Origin: Firmicutes bacterium UBA5420
GTDB taxonomy: Bacteria > Bacillota > Limnochordia > Darwinibacteriales > Darwinibacteriaceae
Assembly: GCA_002409455.1 (NCBI GenBank)
Contig: DHNI01000055.1
Coordinates: forward strand, 7,569 to 13,684
Length of the DNA: 6,116 bases
Reading direction: 5' to 3'
Shown: in pieces, positions 1-5,591 of the stretch
Layout: each line of letters opens with the position of its first letter
Numbering within the stretch: position 1 is the stretch's first letter
Notes under the pieces: generated by a model
What the model saw: only the letters and a program-made list of their open reading frames with translations
Told to the model about the DNA's origin: nothing
Databases searched by the model: none
Made by a program: the position numbers and the translations under genes

Positions 1-194
1 CCCTTGGGGCGACCAAAGTGTGACATAAGAATTACTTTTCCGCCTTGCTTGACCACATGCTTAATTGTAGGTAATGCAGCCCGAATCCTCTTGTCGTCAG
101 TAATGACGCCATCTTGCATGGGTACGTTAAAATCAACACGCATTAAGACCCGCTGGCCATGTACATTAACATCGGCAATCGTTTTCTTAGCCAT
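1..194 (-). CDS. pgk: Phosphoglycerate kinase, N-terminal fragment (gene continues past the left edge)
   Basis: This is the start of cytoplasmic phosphoglycerate kinase, which transfers phosphate from 1,3-bisphosphoglycerate to ADP in glycolysis. Sixty-four complete codons are visible. The protein begins MAKKTIADV and then carries the signature RVDFNVP, with Asp21 and Asn23, then Arg36 and the SHFGRPK segment with His59 and Arg62. These are the family's 3-phosphoglycerate-binding positions in the N-terminal domain, at the same numbers as in Bacillus-type enzymes. The usual motif is SHLGRPKG, so Phe60 is a mild variant. The start ATG at 194-192 is preceded by GGGAGG at 206-201 with a 6-base spacer. 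It follows gap by 97 bases in the same direction and is probably cotranscribed with it, although two hairpins lie between them. The nucleotide-binding C-terminal domain is outside the window. Identity is secure. Confidence 0.96.
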   Translation of the reverse strand, partial: MAKKTIADVNVHGQRVLMRVDFNVPMQDGVITDDKRIRAALPTIKHVVKQGGKVILMSHFGRPK

Positions 195-231
195 AAAAAT
201 CCTCCCTCATCGTAAACAAAGTGAAACTGCG

Positions 232-250
232 GATGATCTTCGCAATCATC
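232..250 (-). other. Small hairpin in the gap-pgk intergenic region
   Basis: On the minus strand the arms GATGAT and ATCATC form a 6-bp stem, extendable by one T-G wobble pair, around a loop of about 5 bases (GCGAA). It lies three bases downstream of the larger hairpin at 254-280 and upstream of the pgk ribosome binding site. There is no following T tract. It may be part of a structured spacer between gap and pgk. A role is inferred only from its position, and a stem this short can occur by chance. Confidence 0.35.
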
Positions 251-253
251 AGA

Positions 254-280
254 GGATCCCCCCGCAAGACGGGGGGATCC
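254..280 (-). other. Perfect 11-bp GC-rich hairpin just after gap
   Basis: An inverted repeat with arms 254-264 and 270-280 (GGATCCCCCCG and its exact complement) encloses a 5-base loop. It starts 11 bases after the gap stop codon and lies about 60 bases before the pgk start. On neither strand is the stem followed by a run of T, so it does not look like a standard intrinsic terminator. A 3' stabilising structure or processing boundary for the cggR-gap part of the message, or a partial attenuator setting the gap to pgk ratio, would fit. Glycolytic operons in Firmicutes are known to undergo segmental mRNA processing. The structure is seen directly and its role is inferred. Confidence 0.6.
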
Positions 281-291
281 CAAATTCAATG

Positions 292-1296
292 TTACTTTTT
301 GGAGTCCATGTAGCGAATGAGGTCGATTACTCGCATGGAATAACCCCACTCATTGTCATACCAGGCCACAACTTTAAGCATATGATCACCCATGGCCTTG
401 GTTAGGGGAGCGTCTACAATGGAAGAATTGTCATTCCCTTTATAGTCGCAAGAGACAAGTGGTGCCTCTTCATAGGCTAGAATTCCTTTGAGCTCACCTT
501 CAGCCGCCTTCTTGAATTCGGCATTGGCTGCTTCAGCCGTTACAGGCTTTTCGGTTTCAACAACTAGATCCACCACACTCACGGTAGAAACAGGCACACG
601 CATGGCGAAGCCATCGAGTTTGCCCTTGAGTTCAGGAAGTACTAGACCGACGGCGGCGGCTGCACCAGTTGTGGTAGGTACAATGTTCTCCGCGGCAGCT
701 CGAGCTCTTCTCAAATCGCTGTGAGGCAGGTCAAGAATCTTCTGATCTGTTGTGTAAGCATGGACCGTTGTCATAAGGCCCTTTTTGATGCCAAACTTGT
801 CGTTAAGAACCTTGGCAAATGGTGCTAGACAGTTGGTCGTGCAAGATGCGTTGGAAAGAACATGATGTTTGGCCGCATCATATTGATCTTCGTTTACACC
901 CATCACAACTGTCAGATCCTCGTTCTTCGCAGGGGCGGTGATAACAACCTTCTTAGCACCTGCATCAATATGCCACTGGGCTTGTTCGCGCTTGCGGAAA
1001 ATTCCTGTTGCTTCTACCACATAGTCTACCCCAAGGTCACCCCAAGGAATGTTCTTAGGATCACGTTCTGCATACACCTTGATCTTTTTGCCATTAACGA
1101 CAATGTTGTCGCCATCGACTGTTACATCTGCATCAAGTGTGCCATGGTTTGTGTCATACTTAAGCAAGTGCGCTAATGTCTTGGCATCGGTTAGGTCATT
1201 AACCGCAACGACTTCAACATTCGAATCTCTTAAAGCTCCCCGATACACCAAACGTCCGATTCGACCAAACCCGTTAATACCAACTTTGATGGTCAC
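292..1296 (-). CDS. gap: NAD-type glyceraldehyde-3-phosphate dehydrogenase
   Basis: This 334-residue cytoplasmic enzyme oxidises and phosphorylates glyceraldehyde-3-phosphate to 1,3-bisphosphoglycerate, the substrate of the next gene's product. It has the usual full family length. The N-terminal Rossmann motif INGFGRIGR lies at about residues 7-15. Asp34 in VAVNDLTD is the acidic residue that favours NAD over NADP. The catalytic segment SCTTNC is at 151-156 with Cys152, and the partner histidine is His179 in TTVHAYT. Leu190-Pro191 before HSDLRRARAA is also the pattern of catabolic, NAD-dependent GapA rather than NADP-dependent GapB. The C-terminal WYDNEWGYS motif is present at 312-320. The start is GTG at 1296, with a strong AGGAGGAG ribosome binding site about 6 bases upstream. 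It lies 14 bases after cggR, as in Bacillus, so it should be a target of that repressor. Cofactor preference is inferred from motifs. Confidence 0.98.
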   Translation of the reverse strand: MTIKVGINGFGRIGRLVYRGALRDSNVEVVAVNDLTDAKTLAHLLKYDTNHGTLDADVTVDGDNIVVNGKKIKVYAERDPKNIPWGDLGVDYVVEATGIFRKREQAQWHIDAGAKKVVITAPAKNEDLTVVMGVNEDQYDAAKHHVLSNASCTTNCLAPFAKVLNDKFGIKKGLMTTVHAYTTDQKILDLPHSDLRRARAAAENIVPTTTGAAAAVGLVLPELKGKLDGFAMRVPVSTVSVVDLVVETEKPVTAEAANAEFKKAAEGELKGILAYEEAPLVSCDYKGNDNSSIVDAPLTKAMGDHMLKVVAWYDNEWGYSMRVIDLIRYMDSKK

Positions 1297-1310
1297 AAAA
1301 ACTCCTCCTC

Positions 1311-2339
1311 TTATGTTATCTCTTTTATGCTCATCAACCTCCGGGCGACCCCCTCATCGGTGATACAAACATCACAATATCCACGGGACAGTACTGACAA
1401 GACTGCCCAAGCTTTGCTGCGTCCACCGCCCACAGTGATGACCAGTGGAATTCTCTCCAGATCCTCTAAGCGCAAACCGACCGAAGTCGTGTTACGCACA
1501 ATATCTCCATGCTTGTCGAAATAACACCCAAAGGCTTCCCCCACCGCTCCTTCCGCAATCAGCTCCATGAGCGAAGCGTCGTCAAACCCCCGCCTTTTAG
1601 CCATTTCTTCGGCTGTACCAATTCCATGAACCAGTACATTGGCTCTGCGCCCTAGGGCAATCACTTCGCGGATACGCGGCTCATTAATGATTTGCTGAAG
1701 GTAACACGGCGAGACACCTTCGGGAGCATGCAGCTGACGATAGCTACCGCGCAAATTCTCGGCCAGGGAAACTGCTATGGAGTTGGCATGAATTCTTGCA
1801 TCCTCACCTAAGCCCCCGCGTACGGGAACAACAGTAATGTCCTTTGGTAGATCCTGCCCAGAAACAGACTCGGCCACCCTAGCTAATGTTGAACCTCCTG
1901 AGACCGCCAACACATCCCCATCTTTGAGCACTTCCTTCAAATAGCGAGCTGTGGCGTCCGCCAAATCCCTCTGGCCTGAAGCATTGCTATCTACGTCTCC
2001 CGGGACAATGATCATCTTGCCTACACCAAGTGCTTGAGCAAGTCTATGTTCAAGATAGCCAAAATCACGGAACTCTCGAATCATAGCCTGTAAAACCATA
2101 AGCACCTTTTCACCCTGCAGAGACAAACGTACACCAAGAGAGCTACTAGCCACTAGACCCTGCTCGCGCAGGACATCCAATTCGCCTCGTACTACCCGTT
2201 CTGAGCTGCCTAGTTTGGCTGCAATGAACCTGCGACCTACCGGTGCCTCACTTTGGATCATCTTCAGCAAGCCGTACCGTCTTTCTAAGACTTCAGCCAA
2301 TTCGGGTACGAGTTGCTGCAGAGCACCAAGGCTATCCAC
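1311..2339 (-). CDS. cggR: Central glycolytic genes regulator, SorC/DeoR-type repressor
   Basis: This is a transcription factor that in Bacillus subtilis represses its own gene and the downstream glycolytic operon until fructose-1,6-bisphosphate binds. From GTG 2339 it is 342 residues, against 340 in B. subtilis. The N-terminal helix-turn-helix spans about residues 20-70, with PVGRRFIAAKLGSSERVVRGE matching the CggR wing-helix pattern in an abbreviated view (GRR, SERVVRGE). The sugar-phosphate domain follows, with GGST at 148-151, VPVRGGLGED at 171-180 (Arg174), a VHGIG motif, EAFGCYF and a terminal GGGRSKA. GTG 2339 is chosen for three reasons. GAGG sits 8 bases upstream, the sequence after it aligns with the B. 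subtilis N-terminus almost residue for residue, and a candidate CggR operator ends 20 bases upstream. An in-frame ATG at 2426, with GAAGGG nearby, would add 29 basic residues and run through that operator, so I consider it less likely. Confidence 0.94.
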   Translation of the reverse strand: MDSLGALQQLVPELAEVLERRYGLLKMIQSEAPVGRRFIAAKLGSSERVVRGELDVLREQGLVASSSLGVRLSLQGEKVLMVLQAMIREFRDFGYLEHRLAQALGVGKMIIVPGDVDSNASGQRDLADATARYLKEVLKDGDVLAVSGGSTLARVAESVSGQDLPKDITVVPVRGGLGEDARIHANSIAVSLAENLRGSYRQLHAPEGVSPCYLQQIINEPRIREVIALGRRANVLVHGIGTAEEMAKRRGFDDASLMELIAEGAVGEAFGCYFDKHGDIVRNTTSVGLRLEDLERIPLVITVGGGRSKAWAVLSVLSRGYCDVCITDEGVARRLMSIKEIT

Positions 2340-2351
2340 ATGACCACCCTC
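2340..2351 (-). promoter_or_regulatory. Ribosome binding site supporting the GTG 2339 start of cggR
   Basis: On the minus strand GAGG occupies 2351-2348, followed by an 8-base spacer to GTG at 2339-2337. This placement makes the internal GTG a credible start. It yields a protein whose first dozen residues match the length and pattern of the B. subtilis CggR N-terminus. Confidence 0.55.
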
Positions 2352-2359
2352 TTTTCCGG

Positions 2360-2395
2360 GACATTTAACGACCCGCCGGGGTATGCTGCGTCCCA
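2360..2395 (-). promoter_or_regulatory. Candidate CggR operator, two direct repeats
   Basis: The B. subtilis CggR operator is described as CGGGAC-N6-TGTC, then N4, then CGGGAC-N6-TGTC. Reading the minus strand from 2395, the window shows TGGGAC, six bases, TACC, four bases, CGGGTC, six bases, TGTC. Every spacing is exact. Sixteen of the 20 specified bases match, and the second repeat has only one mismatch. The site lies between a candidate promoter and the probable cggR start, the same arrangement as in B. subtilis, where the operator sits downstream of the promoter. Autoregulation of cggR-gap-pgk by fructose-1,6-bisphosphate-responsive CggR is inferred. Outer bases GGGAC (2394-2390) and GTCCC (2362-2358) also form an inverted repeat. 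Confidence 0.7.
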
Positions 2396-2443
2396 CCTCA
2401 TCGCTAAATATTCTTCTTTTCCCCATCGTTCCCTTCTATCTAC

Positions 2444-2472
2444 TTGTTAATACTTGGTATGCAATTTGTCAA
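2444..2472 (-). promoter_or_regulatory. Candidate sigma-A-type promoter for cggR-gap-pgk
   Basis: A perfect TTGACA -35 box lies at 2472-2467 on the minus strand, within the last codons of whiA. A 17-base spacer leads to TAACAA at 2449-2444, which overlaps the whiA stop codon. The -10 box matches consensus at only 3 of 6 positions. TATTAA, at a 14-base spacing, is the alternative. The implied transcript would begin near 2437, about 40 bases before the candidate operator. The -35 box and the operator downstream support the call, and the poor -10 box weakens it. Confidence 0.45.
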
Positions 2473-3373
2473 CTTGTTGCGCCTTTGCCCTGATCTGCGC
2501 AAATCGGTAGTTCACTCCAGACTTACTCATTTTAGGCACCATTAAGTTCCCAATCTCCTGAAGGGAAGCATAGGGATTCTCAAGGCGAACGCGGGCAATC
2601 TCTCGAAGCTTAGGAGGTAATTCTTCGAGCCCAATGGTGGCATCAATTATTTGAATATCTTCCAATTGTTCCATGGCAGCCTTCACCGTCTTGTCTACAT
2701 TGGCGGTTTCACAGTTCACAAGACGATTTACTTGATTGCGCATATCCTTCATAATACGCACATTCTCAAAACGTAATAGAGCGTTGTGGGCACCCATCAA
2801 GTTAAGCACATTGACAATCTGCCCCCCATCTTTCAGGTAAACGACCAAGGATCCCTTTCTCTGGGTTACACCTGCGTCAAGCCCGAGAGAGGACATGATC
2901 TCCAAGATTTTTTCTGCTAAACGGCTTTGTTCTGTAGAAATTTCTACATGATATGCACGCTCAGGATTTGTGATAGAACCATTGCTCAAAAACGCTCCCC
3001 GCAAGTATGCCCTCCTGCAACACTTCTTACGGGGCACCTCTAGCTCACCTAAGACACTTTGATCTTTAAAATCTTGGTAAACTTGTCCAGCAGGACCGCG
3101 TCCAAGTACCCTCACAGTACATATTTGAGCTCGACGAGAACGAGACTTCACAACCAAAACCTGCGTGGGTAGATCAGGGTAAAGACCTTTTAGTAATAAA
3201 AGAATTTTGCGAGCCACCAGGGGCGATGAGTTGTTAAAGTCTAGAACCTGGTTGTTGGCACCCAAGAGAAAGCCCGCTAATTCATAGAAAGCACTGAGCT
3301 CGGCAATGCGGCAACAACGGGCACCAGGAATCACCCGAGCTAGCTCATGGCGGACATCATCAGAAAAACTCAT
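2447..3373 (-). CDS. whiA: WhiA, DNA-binding protein linked to cell division and development
   Basis: WhiA is a DNA-binding protein conserved across Gram-positive bacteria. In Streptomyces it activates sporulation-septation genes, and in Bacillus it affects division and chromosome segregation. The 308-residue length is normal. The start MSFSDDVRHELAR is the family N-terminus. The degenerate LAGLIDADG-like fold includes CCRRAYLRGAFL at 118-129 and the NP-YHVEI strand near 136-145. The C-terminal helix-turn-helix covers about 255-297 (LREIARVRLENPYASLQEIG, then SKSGVNYR). The start ATG 3373 overlaps the stop of the vanW-like gene as ATGA, which suggests translational coupling, and GGAGG lies at 3387-3383 with a 9-base spacer. 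An in-frame ATG at 3406 would add 11 atypical residues and was not used. The homing-endonuclease fold is not catalytic in this family. It follows glmR with one gene between, whereas in Bacillus the two are adjacent. Confidence 0.96.
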   Translation of the reverse strand: MSFSDDVRHELARVIPGARCCRIAELSAFYELAGFLLGANNQVLDFNNSSPLVARKILLLLKGLYPDLPTQVLVVKSRSRRAQICTVRVLGRGPAGQVYQDFKDQSVLGELEVPRKKCCRRAYLRGAFLSNGSITNPERAYHVEISTEQSRLAEKILEIMSSLGLDAGVTQRKGSLVVYLKDGGQIVNVLNLMGAHNALLRFENVRIMKDMRNQVNRLVNCETANVDKTVKAAMEQLEDIQIIDATIGLEELPPKLREIARVRLENPYASLQEIGNLMVPKMSKSGVNYRFAQIRAKAQQVDKLHTKY

Positions 3374-4203
3374 TTCTCCCCGCCTCCATCCTTTCCCAAA
3401 ATCCAAACTCGTACACGCCAGCCCTGAATTTCTGCCTTCACTATGACTGGAGTGTCCGAATCATTCATGAACTTGAAGTCGGTATAGGGCCAGGCTACGG
3501 TAGCATCTAACCCGTGTTTAATATAGCTTGGTGCAATGGAATGAATACGGCGCTCCACAATCTCCATCTTCGCCTCACGAACCGCATTGTAAAGTGTGGT
3601 GGAAGATTGGCAAATACCTCCCCCCACGCCCGGAACAACCGCTTCACCTAGAATAATAGGAGCGTTACGATAGCCCCTTTCTACCGTTCGCTCCCCCACA
3701 ACCTCATTAAACGAAAACACCTCACCGGGCAAAACCACAGTATTGTTGATAGCCGCCAAAGACAGGCGAATGTTCTCTACCCGGCCGGGACTACCCAAAA
3801 GAGGGGTGAAGAAATCCCCTAATAAATCGGTAAGCTCCATCAAGTGTTCGGTGCGCAAAGAGGGAACAACCTCGATTCTCTGAAGAGCAACGCGGCTCTT
3901 TGCGGGGGCTGTTACCACGCTGTTCACGACGGCGTCCACATCTAGATAGAGACCATTTTCGTGTGGAATAATCTCTCCTGTCACCTTATGGAGGGAGGCA
4001 TTGATTGGAGGTCGCATCTTGGTGCGGGCGATTTGTTCCACAATGACCCGAACTTCATCTTCGTAGTAATATTCCATGATTTGCTCTTCTAAATAGACCT
4101 CGGATCGCACACCGAAAAACCTACGGTGAATGGTGCGATAAACCAGGGGAAGACCTACACCTAAAGTAGAAATCAAGACCGTCATCGCAATTATTCTTCG
4201 CAT
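3370..4203 (-). CDS. Membrane-anchored VanW-domain protein of unknown function
   Basis: The protein has 277 residues from ATG 4203. A short basic start (MRRII) is followed by one hydrophobic segment at about residues 4-22, a signal anchor or uncleaved signal peptide. The body is therefore predicted outside the membrane. Residues of about 55-120 resemble the peptidoglycan-binding-4 type region often found before VanW. The VanW domain spans about 135-257, with FSFNE at 163-167, GVGGGICQSSTTLYNA at 192-207, His221 and DATVAWPYTDFKF at 233-245. The domain is named after a gene in some vanB vancomycin-resistance clusters, but its biochemistry is unknown. No other van gene is present, so resistance should not be inferred. 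The conserved Cys198 and His221 are worth noting. ATG 4203 is chosen because GGGAGG (4218-4213) abuts the ATG at 4212 but stands 9 bases from 4203. The gene is translationally coupled to whiA. Confidence 0.88.
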   Translation of the reverse strand: MRRIIAMTVLISTLGVGLPLVYRTIHRRFFGVRSEVYLEEQIMEYYYEDEVRVIVEQIARTKMRPPINASLHKVTGEIIPHENGLYLDVDAVVNSVVTAPAKSRVALQRIEVVPSLRTEHLMELTDLLGDFFTPLLGSPGRVENIRLSLAAINNTVVLPGEVFSFNEVVGERTVERGYRNAPIILGEAVVPGVGGGICQSSTTLYNAVREAKMEIVERRIHSIAPSYIKHGLDATVAWPYTDFKFMNDSDTPVIVKAEIQGWRVRVWILGKDGGGEK

Positions 4204-4211
4204 ACCCACCA

Positions 4212-4242
4212 TCCTCCCTTCCCAGTCTATTCAGAAGGAGGA
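4212..4242 (-). promoter_or_regulatory. Hairpin that would sequester the vanW-like gene's ribosome binding site
   Basis: On the minus strand TCCTCCTTC (4242-4234) pairs with GAAGGGAGGA (4221-4212). This gives nine Watson-Crick pairs with a single bulged G at 4218 and a 12-base loop. The 3' arm contains the whole GGGAGG ribosome binding site used by the start at 4203. The 5' arm is a pyrimidine repeat resembling the 16S anti-Shine-Dalgarno tail. If it folds, it would restrict initiation on the vanW-like gene and, through the ATGA overlap, on whiA. Pairing is seen directly, and control is inferred. Confidence 0.45.
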
Positions 4243-4261
4243 GGAAGTAAAACACCAAACT

Positions 4262-5563
4262 CTACATGGCTCGTTGGCCATTCTTTGGTTTTCCGTGGGC
4301 ACTAGCAAGAAGCATAATCTCTGCGGCAAGTTTGCTGCTGTCATGACGCACCAAGTCCATGCGATCCAAAAGATCACTTTGATGTACCTGGACGTTGAGT
4401 CTCTTGAGTCCCTCCAGATCAAGCGACACCGGATGGGCTCCTTCATGGGCATACATCCTGGTCTGGGCTGCAGAAATCATGCCCTTGTTGACCACGATAT
4501 AATCGAACAGAGATTGCGGACCAACATGCGCTAAAAGTCCCTTCATATGATCACTTGCGGTATATCCATCTGTTTCTCCAGATTGGGTCATAACATTGCA
4601 GACAAAAATGCGAAGTGCTGTTGTCTCTGCTAAGGCATCGGCAAAACCAGGAATGAGAAAGTTGGGGATGATACTCGTATACAGACTGCCCGGCCCAACC
4701 ACCACAACATCGGCATGCAGGATAGCCTGTATCGCTTCAGGCAAAGCCCGCGCACTTGCAGGTTCTAAGAACACCCGATCTATTCTTCTGTTCTTCTGGG
4801 GAAGAGAGCTTTCACCCATCATGGTAGAGCCATCGGAGTAAACTGCCCCTAGACGCACCGGCTCTAAGGTAGAGGGTAAGACCTTGCCTCGCACAGCAAG
4901 AACCTTGCTAAAGGCGCGGATCGACTCTTCAAAATCGCCAGTAATATCTGTCATAGCGGCAATGAACAAATTGCCAAAGCTATGCCCCTTCAGTCCGTCA
5001 CCCCAATCAAAACGGTACTGAAAGAGGGTCTCCATAAGTGGTTCTGTATCTGCAAGGGCAATGAGCGTATTGCGAATGTCTCCTGGGGGAAGAATGCCTA
5101 GATCATCCCTGATCCGGCCCGAGCTTCCTCCATCGTCAGCCACTGTGACAATGGCCGTTATGTTCGAGGAATACTCCTTTAGACCTCTAAGCATGGTAGC
5201 AAGGCCCGTGCCCCCACCGATGGTCACGATGTGCAGTCCCTTTTCGAGATTACGGGTTTTGTACACGTGTTCTACTAGGTTAGGCACATCAGATGGACGA
5301 ATGGCCCCTACAACAGAGCGAAGTCCATTGCGAATAGCCACGATCAAAAAGAAGGCCCCTAGAACAATGAACAACACAGCCCAGAGAAGAGGGTGAAGTC
5401 CAGAAAATTCTACCAAGGCAAACACTTTCTCTTCATAGAGTGAGAATAGCGGAGTATTCCAGGTCAAAATCAGACCTGCAGCAATGGCAAAGACTCCCAA
5501 CACCAGAAGCGCCACCCAACGCTTCACACGCATACCGGGGTATAACCACTTCATCTTCTTCAC
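4262..5563 (-). CDS. glmR: GlmR/YvcK, UDP-GlcNAc-binding gluconeogenesis factor with two N-terminal membrane helices
   Basis: In Bacillus, GlmR (YvcK) binds UDP-GlcNAc and stimulates GlmS, directing carbon to peptidoglycan precursors on gluconeogenic substrates. This protein has about 433 residues, against 317 in B. subtilis. The excess is an N-terminal extension of about 105 residues with hydrophobic helices at about 16-35 and 58-77. The catalytic-like core then begins with VTIGGGTG (about 113-120), VADDGGSSGR (141-150), PPGDIRN (159-165), GHSFGN (193-198) and GPGSLYTS (290-297), followed by VCNVMTQSGETDGY. These are the family's nucleotide-sugar-binding motifs. GTG 5563 is chosen because AAGGGGG (5580-5574) is 10 bases upstream, whereas the in-frame ATG at 5572 almost touches it. 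ATG 5554 is another option. The gene follows nagB by 28 bases, so cotranscription is likely. The usual rapZ neighbour is not seen. Membrane location is inferred from hydrophobicity. Confidence 0.95.
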   Translation of the reverse strand: MKKMKWLYPGMRVKRWVALLVLGVFAIAAGLILTWNTPLFSLYEEKVFALVEFSGLHPLLWAVLFIVLGAFFLIVAIRNGLRSVVGAIRPSDVPNLVEHVYKTRNLEKGLHIVTIGGGTGLATMLRGLKEYSSNITAIVTVADDGGSSGRIRDDLGILPPGDIRNTLIALADTEPLMETLFQYRFDWGDGLKGHSFGNLFIAAMTDITGDFEESIRAFSKVLAVRGKVLPSTLEPVRLGAVYSDGSTMMGESSLPQKNRRIDRVFLEPASARALPEAIQAILHADVVVVGPGSLYTSIIPNFLIPGFADALAETTALRIFVCNVMTQSGETDGYTASDHMKGLLAHVGPQSLFDYIVVNKGMISAAQTRMYAHEGAHPVSLDLEGLKRLNVQVHQSDLLDRMDLVRHDSSKLAAEIMLLASAHGKPKNGQRAM

Positions 5564-5572
5564 GCTGCCCAT

Positions 5573-5580
5573 CCCCCCTT
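5573..5580 (-). promoter_or_regulatory. Ribosome binding site that decides the glmR start
   Basis: AAGGGGGG on the minus strand pairs with the 16S tail apart from one G-U wobble. It abuts the ATG at 5572, leaving essentially no spacer, but stands about 10 bases before the in-frame GTG at 5563. The GTG is therefore the better start. Confidence 0.5.
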
Positions 5581-5591
5581 AGGCAAAACCT

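Noticed and set aside
254..280. Rho-independent terminator after gap
   Set aside because: The stem is strong, but no T run follows on either strand and pgk continues in the same direction 60 bases later.
4..405. Plus-strand coding sequence spanning pgk, the spacer and the end of gap
   Set aside because: It is antisense to two highly conserved glycolytic genes, crosses their spacer, and its translation resembles no protein family. The same holds for the other plus-strand open frames, such as 5061-5396, 862-1176 and 1049-1363.
2447..3373. LAGLIDADG homing endonuclease
   Set aside because: The fold relationship is real, but the sequence is a standard full-length WhiA with a C-terminal helix-turn-helix in its usual genomic setting, and the family lacks nuclease activity.
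3374..3406. Upstream in-frame ATG for whiA
   Set aside because: It adds 11 residues not seen in the family and deepens the overlap with the vanW-like gene. ATG 3373 has a good ribosome binding site and the ATGA overlap.
3370..4203. Vancomycin resistance determinant
   Set aside because: Only the VanW domain is present. There is no vanH, ligase, vanX or two-component system nearby, and VanW-domain proteins are widespread in susceptible Firmicutes.
4231..4452. Small minus-strand frame overlapping the end of glmR
   Set aside because: It is an out-of-frame shadow of the conserved glmR C-terminus with no recognisable protein features.
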